Source: Bradyrhizobium liaoningense (GTDB lineage Bacteria; Pseudomonadota; Alphaproteobacteria; Rhizobiales; Xanthobacteraceae). Taken from it: a DNA stretch of 64,000 nt. This document shows, in pieces, positions 51,820-60,779 of the stretch (positions are counted from its first letter, which is position 1; the number at the start of each line of letters is the position of its first letter). The stretch covers positions 868,001-932,000 of the forward strand of contig NZ_JAFCJS010000001.1 in assembly GCF_018130825.1 (NCBI RefSeq). Direction: 5' to 3'. Under the pieces are notes generated by a model, which saw nothing but the letters and a program-made list of their open reading frames with translations, ran no database searches and was not told the DNA's origin. A program made the position numbers and the translations under genes.

Positions 51820-53643
51820 ATGAGTACCGCCACGACCGACAAGCCCGGCTCCGGGACAGCCAAGTCCGAGACGAAGTTCGATGCGGAAGCCTTCGCGATG
51901 AATGTCGCGCAGGCGATGGAAAGCGGCGGCAAGGCGCTCGCCGCCTACCTCAAGCCGCGCGAGAGCGGCGAGGTGCAGGACCGCCCGCCGCCGGAGCTCA
52001 CCGAGATGGTCAAGACCTTCACCGCGGTCGCCGAATACTGGCTGTCGGACTCGTCGCGCTCGTCCGATTTGCAGACCAAGCTCGCCAAGGACTATCTCGA
52101 CCTCTGGGGCTCGGCGGCGCGCCGCATGGCCGGCCAGGACGCCGAGCCGGCGATCGCACCCTCGCCGCGCGACAAGCGCTTCGCCGACCCGGAATGGAAG
52201 TCGAACCAGTTCTTCGATTTCATGATGCAGCTCTATCTGCTCACGACCAGATGGGCGCAGGAGCTGGTGCGCGATGCCGACGGCCTCGACGCGCACACCC
52301 GCCGCAAGGCGGAGTTCTACGTCCAGCAGGTCACCAACGCGATCTCGCCGTCGAACTTCGTGCTGACCAATCCGGAAGTGCTGCGCGAGACGATGGCAAG
52401 CAGCGGCGGCAACCTGGCGCGCGGCCTGAAGATGCTGGCCGAGGACATCGCGGCCGGCAAGGGCATGCTGAAGATCCGGCAGTCCAACCCGGACAACCTC
52501 GTCGTCGGCGTCAACATGGCGACGACGCCGGGCAAGGTGATCTACCAGAACGAGATGATGCAGCTGATCCAGTATTCGCCGAACACGGAGAAGGTGCTGC
52601 GCACCCCGCTCCTGATCGTGCCGCCCTGGATCAACAAGTTCTACATCCTCGATCTCAAGCCGGATAAATCCTACATCAAGTGGTGCGTCGACCAGGGCAT
52701 CACCGTGTTCGTGATCTCATGGGTCAATCCCGACAAGCGGCTCGGCAACAAGAGCTGGGAAGACTACATGAAGGAAGGCCCGCTCACGGCGATGGACGTG
52801 ATCGAGAAGGTCACCGGCGAGATGAAGGTCCACACCGCCGGTTATTGCGTCGGCGGCACCATGCTCGCGACCACGCTGGCCTGGCTGGCCGAGAAGCGCC
52901 GCCAGCGCGTTGCTTCCGCGACGTTCTTCGCGGCGCAGGTCGACTTCACCCATGCCGGCGATCTGCTGGTCTTCGTCGACGAGGAGCAGATCGCCGCGCT
53001 CGAACATGACATGAAGGCGGCCGGCGTGCTCGAAGGCTCGAAGATGGCGATGGCCTTCAACATGCTGCGGTCCAACGATCTGATCTGGTCCTATGTCGTC
53101 AGCAATTATCTGAAGGGCCAGCAGCCGAGCGCGTTCGACCTGCTGCACTGGAATTCCGATGCGACGCGGATGACGCAGGCGAACCATTCCTATTACCTGC
53201 GCAACTGCTATCTGGAGAACCGGCTCTCGACCGGCACGATGGTGCTCGACAACACCCTGCTCGACCTCTCCAAGGTCAAGGTGCCCGTCTACAACCTCGC
53301 CACCCGCGAGGACCACATCGCGCCGGCGGAATCGGTGCTGTACGGCTCGCAGTTCTTCGGCGGCCCGGTGAAGTATGTGCTGTCCGGCTCGGGCCATATC
53401 GCGGGCGTGGTCAATCCGCCTGCCTCGAACAAGTACCAGTACTGGACCAACGACAACATCAAGGACGTCAGCGTCGCGGACTGGATGAAGGGTGCGGTCG
53501 AGCACAAGGGCTCATGGTGGCCGGACTGGCGCGAATGGCTGGGCAGCCTCGATCCCGAGGAAGTCCCGGCGCGCAGCGTCGGCAGCGGGGCGCTGCCTCC
53601 GATCGAGGATGCGCCCGGCAGCTATGTCAGGGTTCGCGCGTAG
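51820..53643 (+). CDS. phaC: class I poly(3-hydroxyalkanoate) synthase
   Basis: 607 residues. It polymerises 3-hydroxyacyl-CoA into PHA granules. The lipase-like box TAGYCVGGT places the catalytic cysteine at residue 343. The other two members of the triad are Asp498 (LATREDHIAP) and His526 (LSGSGHIAGVVNPP). The N-terminal PhaC_N segment (FFDFMMQLYLLTTRWAQELV, SPSNFVLTNPEVLRETMASSGGNL) is also standard. phaA/phaB/phaR are not in this window. Upstream DNA is rich in TGC/GCA steps (about 51728-51757). Confidence 0.95.
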   Translation: MSTATTDKPGSGTAKSETKFDAEAFAMNVAQAMESGGKALAAYLKPRESGEVQDRPPPELTEMVKTFTAVAEYWLSDSSRSSDLQTKLAKDYLDLWGSAARRMAGQDAEPAIAPSPRDKRFADPEWKSNQFFDFMMQLYLLTTRWAQELVRDADGLDAHTRRKAEFYVQQVTNAISPSNFVLTNPEVLRETMASSGGNLARGLKMLAEDIAAGKGMLKIRQSNPDNLVVGVNMATTPGKVIYQNEMMQLIQYSPNTEKVLRTPLLIVPPWINKFYILDLKPDKSYIKWCVDQGITVFVISWVNPDKRLGNKSWEDYMKEGPLTAMDVIEKVTGEMKVHTAGYCVGGTMLATTLAWLAEKRRQRVASATFFAAQVDFTHAGDLLVFVDEEQIAALEHDMKAAGVLEGSKMAMAFNMLRSNDLIWSYVVSNYLKGQQPSAFDLLHWNSDATRMTQANHSYYLRNCYLENRLSTGTMVLDNTLLDLSKVKVPVYNLATREDHIAPAESVLYGSQFFGGPVKYVLSGSGHIAGVVNPPASNKYQYWTNDNIKDVSVADWMKGAVEHKGSWWPDWREWLGSLDPEEVPARSVGSGALPPIEDAPGSYVRVRA

Positions 53644-53707
53644 CGGACTCTGCCGCGCTCTTGTATAGACTCGCTCTCACCACGGCGACGACAGAGGGGA
53701 CCGGACT

Positions 53708-54106
53708 ATGACGCGCGAATTGTTCTGGCTGACACTGACGGTGATCCTGACCGGGATCCTCTGGATTCCCTACATCATCAACCGCGCTCAGGTCCGCGGC
53801 CTCTCCGGCGCCATGGCCAACCCGTCGCGCAACGACAAGCCCCATGCCGAATGGGCGAACCGGCTGATGTTCGCGCATGACAACGCGGTCGAGAACCTCG
53901 TCATCTTCGCGCCGCTGGTGCTGATCCTGAACGCGATCGACTATTCCACGGCATGGACCGTGCTCGCCTGTGCCGTCTATTTCTGGGCCCGCGTCGCCCA
54001 TCTGATCGTCTACGCGCTCGGCCTGCCGGTGTTCCGCACCCTCGCCTTCACCGTCGGCTTCCTCGCACAGGCCGTGCTGGCGCTGGCGATCTTCAGGGTG
54101 GTCTAG
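53708..54106 (+). CDS. MAPEG family membrane protein
   Basis: 132 residues, four hydrophobic helices. ANPSRNDKPHAEWANRLMFAHDNAVENLVIFAPLVLILNAI is the MAPEG signature with E-N and the charged loop, followed by VYFWARVAHLIVYALGLPVFRTLAF. These are glutathione-linked enzymes of eicosanoid metabolism in animals, with bacterial roles largely unknown. Follows phaC by 64 bases. Confidence 0.85.
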   Translation: MTRELFWLTLTVILTGILWIPYIINRAQVRGLSGAMANPSRNDKPHAEWANRLMFAHDNAVENLVIFAPLVLILNAIDYSTAWTVLACAVYFWARVAHLIVYALGLPVFRTLAFTVGFLAQAVLALAIFRVV

Positions 54107-54126
54107 GCGCGCCCGGATGCGGGCTC

Positions 54127-54993
54127 ATGCCTAACGACTCCAGCCGGGATTTTCTCCAGTTTCAGGATCTCGATGCGGGCACGATCGTGTCCATCGTTGA
54201 TCGCGCGCAAGCCATGGCGACGGCATGGAACGGCCACGCCATGCCGCAAAGCCTCGCCGGAAAACGCGTGGCTGTCATCGCCGACGACAGCGGGTGGCGG
54301 AATACGACCGCATTCGATCTCGGGGTGAGGGCCATGGGAGGCATCTCGGTGCAGCCTCCCATCAAGTTCAATGTCCATGAAACGACGGCTGATCTCGCCA
54401 GATATCTCGACAACTGGTTCGACATCCTGGTCGTGCGCACCCGGGAATTGTCGACGTTGCACGAGCTGGCTTCGAACGCGACCGCGCCGGTCGTCAACGC
54501 GAGAACGCGGTCAAATCACCCTTGCGAGACGCTCGGTGACCTCGCCTATGTCAGAAGCAGGCGTGGATCGCTCGAAGGCCTGAAGGTGGCAGGCGTAGCA
54601 CCCGATGCCAACATCCTCCGCTCCTGGGTTGAAGCGTCCATCGCTCTGCCGATCAAGCTCACCCAGGCCTATCCGGCGGATTGGCACGTCAGGGACATCG
54701 CAAGTCCGAACTTCACCGCAAGCACGGATCTGGACGCAATGTACGATGCGGATGTGATCATCACGGACTGCTGGCCTGTCGGGGCGCATCACGATCAACT
54801 CGCAAGATACCGGATATCTGCCGCGCTCCTCGACAAGTGCCGCCCGGATGCGATCTTCCTCCCCTGCCCGCCGGTGACCCGGGGCCAGGAAGTCACGACC
54901 GATGCGATGAGCCACGCCACTTGCCAGAGCACAGTGGCGAAGGCGTACCTTCTGCACGCGCAGAACGCCCTGCTGGAATGGATCGCCGCATAG
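54127..54993 (+). CDS. divergent aspartate/ornithine carbamoyltransferase-like protein
   Basis: 288 residues with the two-domain carbamoyltransferase fold. NHPCETLGDLAYVRSRRG (residues about 130-147) corresponds to the H-P-x-Q-x-x-x-D segment, with Glu for Gln. CPPVTRGQEV near the end matches the H-C-L-P-x-x-R-G-x-E-V loop. The S-T-R-T-R carbamoyl-phosphate loop is missing: DSGWRNTTAFDLG stands there. The starting motif FLQFQDLD... matches the fold. No other arginine or pyrimidine gene is adjacent, but argC genes follow within 1 kb. Activity as a standard carbamoyltransferase is doubtful. Confidence 0.75.
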   Translation: MPNDSSRDFLQFQDLDAGTIVSIVDRAQAMATAWNGHAMPQSLAGKRVAVIADDSGWRNTTAFDLGVRAMGGISVQPPIKFNVHETTADLARYLDNWFDILVVRTRELSTLHELASNATAPVVNARTRSNHPCETLGDLAYVRSRRGSLEGLKVAGVAPDANILRSWVEASIALPIKLTQAYPADWHVRDIASPNFTASTDLDAMYDADVIITDCWPVGAHHDQLARYRISAALLDKCRPDAIFLPCPPVTRGQEVTTDAMSHATCQSTVAKAYLLHAQNALLEWIAA

Positions 54994-55104
54994 TCAGGGC
55001 CGGACGATCTTCAAAGTGCCTTGAGCATCCGAAAAGGATACTGCAGGCCGCTGCAATCGGCGATACTGTCGCCCGGGCTGAGGCAAGCGAAGCGAGGAAA
55101 CCGT

Positions 55105-55449
55105 ATGCGGTCCCTTCTTTCTGCCATCGCAATGATCGCGCTCGCCGGATTTGGCGGCCAGGTGCAGGCGCAATGCCCCGAACTGACGCGCCTGCGCAGC
55201 GAAGCCGTCGAGGCCACCAAGCCGATGAACCGTGGATTGATGCCGGACCGCTGTGACGCGTACATCCGCGCATCGCTCGCCTGGGGCTCCCTGCGCGCCT
55301 ACGCGCAAGACCATCAGGAGGCGTGCGACATCTCCAGCCGCTCGCTCGGTGACATCGAAAAGTCTCACCATGACGCGGTGGTGGCGCGTAACAATGTCTG
55401 CGCCGGCCGCCCCGTTCGGCCGTTTCCGGCGGACGTGATTTTGCGCTGA
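55105..55449 (+). CDS. secreted hypothetical protein
   Basis: 114 residues with signal peptide MRSLLSAIAMIALAGFGGQVQAQ. The mature domain has three cysteines (CPELTRLRSEA, RCDAYIRASLAWGSLRAYAQDHQEACDIS) and helical content. Start at ATG 55105 with GCGAGGAAACC upstream. Its stop codon lies at the edge of an inverted repeat. No known family. Confidence 0.6.
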   Translation: MRSLLSAIAMIALAGFGGQVQAQCPELTRLRSEAVEATKPMNRGLMPDRCDAYIRASLAWGSLRAYAQDHQEACDISSRSLGDIEKSHHDAVVARNNVCAGRPVRPFPADVILR

Positions 55450-55508
55450 AGCAATCCAGCCCGTCGCCGGGGAAAGATCTGGATTGCTTCGCTTCGCTCG
55501 CAATGACG
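55448..55508. repeat. inverted repeat GAAGCAATCCAG with tail
   Basis: GAAGCAATCCAG (55448-55459) and CTGGATTGCTTC (55479-55490) form a perfect 12-bp inverted repeat, followed by GCTTCGCTCGCAATGACGG, a repeat tail I recall as common in Bradyrhizobium intergenic DNA. It separates the secreted protein gene from the argC fragment. Confidence 0.7.
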
Positions 55509-55525
55509 GCGGATAGACCCTCGCC

Positions 55526-55720
55526 CTACTCCTCCGGCAGTCCCAGCATCAGCCGCATGTTCTGCACGGCCGCGCCCGAGGCGCCCTTGCCGAGATTGTC
55601 GAGCCGGGCGACCCGCACGGCCTGGTGATATTTGTCGCTGGCGAAGACGTAGAGCTCGAGCATGTTGGTCTCGTTCAGCGCCCCCGGCTCGAGCTTGCCG
55701 CCCTTGGTCGCCTCGTCCAC
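55526..55720 (-). pseudogene. argC (type 2) 3-prime fragment
   Basis: The last 60 or so codons of a second copy of the type-2 ArgC (56877-57863) without the rest. Translated, it differs from that protein's C-terminus at about 3 of 59 positions; in DNA, 55542-55716 and 56896-57070 differ at about 11 of 175 bases by eye. It starts right after the end of the type-1 argC gene, so the order is argC2, argC1, argC2-fragment. It lacks the catalytic Cys domain and cannot function alone. Confidence 0.85.
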
Positions 55721-55733
55721 AACTACATCCCAC

Positions 55734-56783
55734 TTACGGAAACAGCGCGATCTGCTCCAGGCCCGCGGTCTCGGGGAAGCCGAACATCAGGTTCATGTTC
55801 TGGATCGCTTGCCCCGCCGACCCCTTCACCAGATTGTCGAGCACCGAGATCACGATCGCCCGGTTCTTGATGCGGTCGGGGAATACGCCGATCTGCACGT
55901 AGTTCGAACCGCGCACGTTCTGGGTCTGCGGCATCACGCCCTTGTTCGCGACATGGACGAACGGCTCGTTGCTGTAGGCCTTCTCCAGCGCTGTTCGCAA
56001 ATCGTCCGGCGTCGCGCCGTTGAGCTTGACGTAGGACGTACAAAGCTCGCCCCGCGCCATCGGAATGAGATGTGGGGTGAAGTTGACGGTCACAGCGTGG
56101 CCAGCGGCAACCCCGATCTCCTGCTCGATCTCGGGCGCATGCCGGTGCGTGCCGACCGAGTAAGGCGACAGCCCCTCCCCCACCTCGCTGAACAGCGTGC
56201 TCTGTTTCAGCCCGCGGCCGGCGCCGGTGAGGCCCGATTTCGCGTCGATGACGATGTCGTCGACGTCGATCAGTTTGGCTTTCGCAAGCGGCACCAGCGC
56301 GAGCAGCGCAGCAGTCGGATAGCAGCCGGGACAGGCGACCAGCCGCGCCGAGGTGATCTTCTCGCGATAGAATTCAGTGAGACCATAGACCGCTTCGCCC
56401 TGCAGTTCGAGCGCCCGGTGCTCATGGCCGTACCATTGCGCATAGGTGTTCTTGTCCCGCAGCCTGAAATCGGCGGACATGTCGAGGACCTTGATTTTGG
56501 GATTTGCCTTGAGGACCGCGGCGATGATTTCCTGCGTGGTGCCGTGCGGCAGTCCGCAGAACACCGCATCGAGCCTGCTCCAGTCGACCTTTTCCCATTC
56601 CACGAGTTTCGGCAGGTCGAGCATAAAGAAATGCGGAAACACCTCGCCCATCGACTTGCCGGCGTGGGTGTTGGCGGTGAGCGCGATAATCTCGGCATTC
56701 GGATGCCGGGCCAACAGGCGCACTGCATCGGCCCCGGTGTAACCGGAGGCGCCGAGAATGCCGATCTTCTTCGAACTCGTCAC
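55734..56783 (-). CDS. argC: N-acetyl-gamma-glutamyl-phosphate reductase, type 1
   Basis: 349 residues. [40 protein letters not shown] is the cofactor fold start, [13 protein letters not shown] and [21 protein letters not shown] with the catalytic Cys, and [41 protein letters not shown] the substrate side. It reduces N-acetylglutamyl phosphate in arginine synthesis. The start is GTG at 56783 with AAAGG upstream. Lies 93 bases downstream of the type-2 gene. Confidence 0.93.
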   Translation of the reverse strand: MTSSKKIGILGASGYTGADAVRLLARHPNAEIIALTANTHAGKSMGEVFPHFFMLDLPKLVEWEKVDWSRLDAVFCGLPHGTTQEIIAAVLKANPKIKVLDMSADFRLRDKNTYAQWYGHEHRALELQGEAVYGLTEFYREKITSARLVACPGCYPTAALLALVPLAKAKLIDVDDIVIDAKSGLTGAGRGLKQSTLFSEVGEGLSPYSVGTHRHAPEIEQEIGVAAGHAVTVNFTPHLIPMARGELCTSYVKLNGATPDDLRTALEKAYSNEPFVHVANKGVMPQTQNVRGSNYVQIGVFPDRIKNRAIVISVLDNLVKGSAGQAIQNMNLMFGFPETAGLEQIALFP

Positions 56784-56876
56784 GTGTACCTTTCAGGCGT
56801 CATTTGATCGTCTTGCCGGGGTAGAAAGTCGCAGCGTCGCTCCGTCCACCGGGTTGGCCTCGCGAGCAATGTTCGA

Positions 56877-57863
56877 TCAGCTATTGTCGGCAAGGCCCAG
56901 CATCAGCCGCATGTTCTGCACGGCCGCGCCAGATGCGCCCTTGCCGAGATTGTCCAGCCGCGCGACCAGCACCGCCTGGTGATATTTGTCGCTGGCAAAG
57001 ACGTAGAGCTCGAGCATGTTGGTCTCGTTGAGCGCCTCCGGCTCGAGCCGGCCGCCCTTGGTCGCCTCGTTCTGCAGCGGCATCACCTTGACGTATTTTG
57101 AACCGGCATACCGCTTGGTCAACGCGGCCTGAAGGTCGGCACCGCCGGGCTTGCCCGGCAGCGTGTCGAGCTGGAGCGGCACCGAGACCAGCATGCCCTG
57201 CCGGTAGTTGCCGACCGAAGGAATGAAGATCGGCCGCCGCGTCAGGTTCGAATAGAGCTGCATCTCCGGCAGATGCTTGTGCTCGAAGCCGAGACCGTAG
57301 AGCTCGAAGGCCGGCGCACTGCCGTCTTCAAAACTCGCGATCATCGACTTGCCGCCGCCGGAATAGCCGCTCACCGCGTTGATGGTGACGGGATAGTCAG
57401 GAGGCAGCAGGCCGGCATCGACGATCGGCCGCAGCAGCGCGATGCCGCCGGTCGGATAGCAGCCGGGGTTGGAGACCTTCTTCGCCGCCTTGATCTTGCC
57501 GGCCTGGTCCGGCGTCAGTTCGGCAAAGCCATAGGCCCAATCGGGCGCGACACGGTACGCGGTCGAGGCGTCCAGCACCTTCGGCGCCGAGGCGCCCATA
57601 CTGTCGACCAGGGCAACCGTTTCCTTTGCGGCATCGTCGGGCAGGCAGAGGATGACGAGATCGACCTCCTCCATCAGCGCCTTCTTGGCGGCAGGATCCT
57701 TGCGCTTGTCGTCGGCGATCGTCTTCACGATCACATCGTTCTGGAGCTTCAGCCGCTCGTTGATGCCGAGGCCGGTGGTGCCGGAGCCGCCGTCGACGAA
57801 GACGGTGGCGGGCTTCTTGGCCGCGCCGGTGGTCGGGGCTTTCGTGGTCTCCGTGAGGCTCAT
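56877..57863 (-). CDS. argC: N-acetyl-gamma-glutamyl-phosphate reductase, type 2
   Basis: 328 residues. After a short linker, TVFVDGGSGTTGLGINERLK is the cofactor loop. LCLPDDAAKETVALVDS and VSNPGCYPTGGIALLRPIVDAGLL with the catalytic Cys, and VSGYSGGGKSMIASFED, mark the short-form ArgC family, which is only distantly related to type 1. Same reaction expected. It overlaps the PaiB-like gene by 4 bases (ATGA) and has AAAGGAG before the start. Having both forms in tandem is unusual. Confidence 0.92.
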   Translation of the reverse strand: MSLTETTKAPTTGAAKKPATVFVDGGSGTTGLGINERLKLQNDVIVKTIADDKRKDPAAKKALMEEVDLVILCLPDDAAKETVALVDSMGASAPKVLDASTAYRVAPDWAYGFAELTPDQAGKIKAAKKVSNPGCYPTGGIALLRPIVDAGLLPPDYPVTINAVSGYSGGGKSMIASFEDGSAPAFELYGLGFEHKHLPEMQLYSNLTRRPIFIPSVGNYRQGMLVSVPLQLDTLPGKPGGADLQAALTKRYAGSKYVKVMPLQNEATKGGRLEPEALNETNMLELYVFASDKYHQAVLVARLDNLGKGASGAAVQNMRLMLGLADNS

Positions 57864-58528
57864 GGTACGCTCCTTTCGAGCTTGTCGGTTTCGGCCGCAA
57901 AGGCTTCCGGCCTCACGTCCTGCATCAGCTGTGCAATCTCTCTGGCATCGGCGGTAGGCTGCGCGCCGAGCGCATTGGCGATCGCAATATAATCGGCGTC
58001 GGACTTGTGCTGGTTGAGCTTGAAGCTGCCTTCGACCTCTTCAACCGTCATGAGCAGACCCACGATCCCCTTCTTCATGGCCTCGAGCCGGCCGGCCGTC
58101 ATCTTGCCTGACGTCCACGGCTTCTTCGGCAAGAGCCAGTTCTCGAACTTGTCGCTGAGCGTATCGATCTGGACCGACAGCTCCGCGTCAGACAACAACC
58201 GCACCGGCCCGCTCAGATGCACCGACTGGTACAGCCAGGTCGGCACCTGATCCGGCGAGACGTACCAGTCCGGCGATACATAGGCATCGGGGCCGTTGAC
58301 CGCGAGCAGCCAGGAGGCCGCGCCGTCCGCCAGCTTTAGCAGCGGATTGTGACGGGCGACATGAAAGGCGGCCTGCGGCGTGCCGTCCGCGGCATAGGTC
58401 AAATAGAACGGCAGCGGCGAGGCGATCGGCCTCTTGCCGTCGAAGGCGCACATGGTGCCGAAGCCGCGCTCTTCCGCAAATTTGAGGCTCGCGGCGCGGT
58501 CCTGCTTGAAAAAGGGTGGCGTGTACAT
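57860..58528 (-). CDS. PaiB-like FMN-binding protein
   Basis: 222 residues. MYTPPFFKQDRAASLKFAEERGFGTMCAFDGKRPIASPLPFYL is the family opening. AFHVARHNPLLK, AYVSPDWYVSPDQVPTWLYQSVHLSGPVRLL and EGSFKLNQHKSDADY are the later signature strands, where PaiB groups bind a flavin. In Bacillus PaiB is a negative regulator of sporulation and degradative genes; here it may be an oxidoreductase or regulator. Its stop overlaps the type-2 argC start, so the two are co-translated. Confidence 0.9.
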   Translation of the reverse strand: MYTPPFFKQDRAASLKFAEERGFGTMCAFDGKRPIASPLPFYLTYAADGTPQAAFHVARHNPLLKLADGAASWLLAVNGPDAYVSPDWYVSPDQVPTWLYQSVHLSGPVRLLSDAELSVQIDTLSDKFENWLLPKKPWTSGKMTAGRLEAMKKGIVGLLMTVEEVEGSFKLNQHKSDADYIAIANALGAQPTADAREIAQLMQDVRPEAFAAETDKLERSVP

Positions 58529-58931
58529 CGTGGTCTCCTGCTGGGCCTCCTTGTGGGAGCCGCCGGATCAGATCGCGCTGACAGGAGAGAGGATGCCGCG
58601 GATCGGGTCCAGCGGCAAAGACGATGATCTCAAACGCGATCGACCGCCCAAACCGCAAAGCTGCGGCGGCGGCGACGGGCGAACAGGATGGTCGCGGCGT
58701 TGATCATGGCGCGCGGCTATAAGGCCAGCGGGTTCCAGGGTCAAGTCCAAATCGGCTCGCGGGATGCCGGGGCGGACTCCACGATGCCGCAGCTCGTGAC
58801 GGCACGATGCCGCACTGATGACCTCGGCGTTTAGCGGAATTTCCCTTAAGCATAGGGGTTCCCGAGAATGACCGGCGGGCCGCAACTTCGCCGGGTCCGT
58901 GCCTTTCGCAACCCAGCCTCAGGACATCGTC

Positions 58932-59933
58932 ATGACCGAGATCACCCGTCGCGCAACGTTGGCCGGCGCCGCCGCCTCGGCGCTCCTGCCTTTCGTGAAG
59001 ACCTCGCCCGCGAGCGCCGCCGCGCCCCCTGCGACCGCGCAGAATGCGAGCTTCTACCGCTACAACGTCGGCACCCACCAGGTCACGGTGGTCTGCGACG
59101 GCGTTGCCACCGTCAATCTGACCGACAATTACGCGGCCGGCGCCAGCAAGGACGACATCAACAAGGTCTTCGCCGAACATCACCTGCCGACGGACAAGGT
59201 CACCCACACATTCAACCCCGTGGTCGTCAACACCGGACCGAAGCTCGTCGTCATCGACACCGGTCTCGGGCCCGACCAGTTCACGCAGACCAAGGGCAAG
59301 GTCGGCCAGTTCCACAACAACCTTGCAGCCGCCAGCATCGACCGCGCGGCGGTCGACACCGTCATCATCTCCCACTTCCATGGCGACCACATCAACGGCC
59401 TGCTGGCAGCCGAGAACAAGCCCGCCTTCCCCAATGCCGAGATCATGGTGCCGGCGATGGAATGGAAGTTCTGGATGGACGACGGCGAGATGAGCAAGGG
59501 GATGGGCAATCCGATCCTCGAGAACAACTTCAAGAACATCCGCCGCGTGTTCGACGCGCTCGGCCGCAAGGTGACGCAATACGAGGCCGGCAAGGAGGTC
59601 GCGCCCGGCATCACCTCGGTGGCGAGCCCGGGCCATACGCCAGGCCACAATTCCTTTATCGTCGCCTCCGGCGCCGAGAAGGTGCTGGTGCAGGTCGATA
59701 TCACCGCAGGCGCGGCGTTCCTGTTCGTGAGGCATCCCGAATGGAACATCGCCTCCGATGTCGACAAGCCGCTTGCACAGGAAACCCGACGCAAGCTCTA
59801 CGACATGGCAATTGCCGAGAAGATGCCGATCCAGGCCTTCCACGCCGCCTTCCCCGGCCTCGTCCGCGTCGAAAAGGAAAAGGACGGCTCCGGCTATCGC
59901 TGGATCCCCTCGATCTGGAACGCCTCGCTGTAG
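58932..59933 (+). CDS. Tat-exported metallo-beta-lactamase-fold hydrolase
   Basis: 333 residues. TEITRRATLAGAAASALLPF is a twin-arginine signal. SHFHGDH at residues 147-153 (His148, His150, Asp152, His153) is the zinc motif, with ASPGHTPGH and the final HAAFPGLV. Overall layout parallels 37174-38145, though with limited identity. Likely a periplasmic hydrolase; substrate unknown. Start at ATG 58932. Confidence 0.88.
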   Translation: MTEITRRATLAGAAASALLPFVKTSPASAAAPPATAQNASFYRYNVGTHQVTVVCDGVATVNLTDNYAAGASKDDINKVFAEHHLPTDKVTHTFNPVVVNTGPKLVVIDTGLGPDQFTQTKGKVGQFHNNLAAASIDRAAVDTVIISHFHGDHINGLLAAENKPAFPNAEIMVPAMEWKFWMDDGEMSKGMGNPILENNFKNIRRVFDALGRKVTQYEAGKEVAPGITSVASPGHTPGHNSFIVASGAEKVLVQVDITAGAAFLFVRHPEWNIASDVDKPLAQETRRKLYDMAIAEKMPIQAFHAAFPGLVRVEKEKDGSGYRWIPSIWNASL

Positions 59934-59973
59934 GCCTCGCCTGTCGTCCTGACCGGGCGGCCTGGCTGCCCGG

Positions 59974-60504
59974 TCAGATCAGCCGCCAGATCCATTCCAT
60001 GATCTTGGCGATCACGTCGCCGAACAGCAGCAGTGCCGCCGACCAGATCAGGGCCGAGACGAAATTGGCGATCTGGAAGCTCCAATAGGGCATCTCGAAG
60101 ATACCGGCTGCGAGCGGCACCGAGGCCCGCAAGGGCCCGAAGAAGCGGCCAATGAAGATGCTGGGTATGCCCCAGTTGCGCACGAAGGCCTCGCCCCGGG
60201 GCAGGAGTTCCGGATAGCGCGAGAGCGGCCACATCTCGGCGACGTGCTCCTTGTAGCGGTAGCCGAACCAGTAGGAAACCCAGTCGCCCAGCGCCGCCCC
60301 AAGGCCGCCAGCGATCCAGACCGGATAGAAGTTGATGCCGCTCACCCCGATCAGCGCACCGATCGCCACCAGCGCGCCCCAGGCCGGAACCAACAGCGAG
60401 ATGAAGGCGAGCGACTCCCCGAAAGCCAGCAGGAAGACGATCGGAGCTGCCCAAGCCTGGTGAGCGCGCACGAAATCGGCCAGGGCGTGCGCAAACTGCT
60501 CCAT
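59974..60504 (-). CDS. DedA family membrane protein
   Basis: 176 residues with four to five hydrophobic segments. FLLAFGESLAFISLLVPAWGALVAIGALIG is the F/L-x-E-x-x-x-P-x-P-G-type region. IAGGLGAALGDWVSYWFGYRY and FIGRFFGPLRASVPLAAGIFEMPYWSFQIANFVSALIWSAALLLFGD are the conserved DedA core with G-R-F-x-P/G-x-R. Members are implicated in undecaprenyl phosphate and phospholipid flipping. Convergent with the MBL gene. Confidence 0.9.
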   Translation of the reverse strand: MEQFAHALADFVRAHQAWAAPIVFLLAFGESLAFISLLVPAWGALVAIGALIGVSGINFYPVWIAGGLGAALGDWVSYWFGYRYKEHVAEMWPLSRYPELLPRGEAFVRNWGIPSIFIGRFFGPLRASVPLAAGIFEMPYWSFQIANFVSALIWSAALLLFGDVIAKIMEWIWRLI

Positions 60505-60779
60505 TCCGAAAATAGCCTTCCCGCTCGCTCAAGGTGCTGCTCGATGAAAACGACTGGTAAGCCAAGGACTTGTGTGACATCAAGTCACAAAAGCCCGTCA
60601 AAACCGGCCCGGGACGTCAAATTGCCGGGAACTAATGGTAAGGCGGCGTAAAATCGCCGGGATTGGCTCCCAATCCACCCCGCTTGACCGGCCTGGCGGT
60701 AACCTTTCGAAGCCAGAAGTGGCATAGTCCGCTTAACCGATTCGCCGCTTATGCGGCCCCCTAAGCAACATCAAGATAT

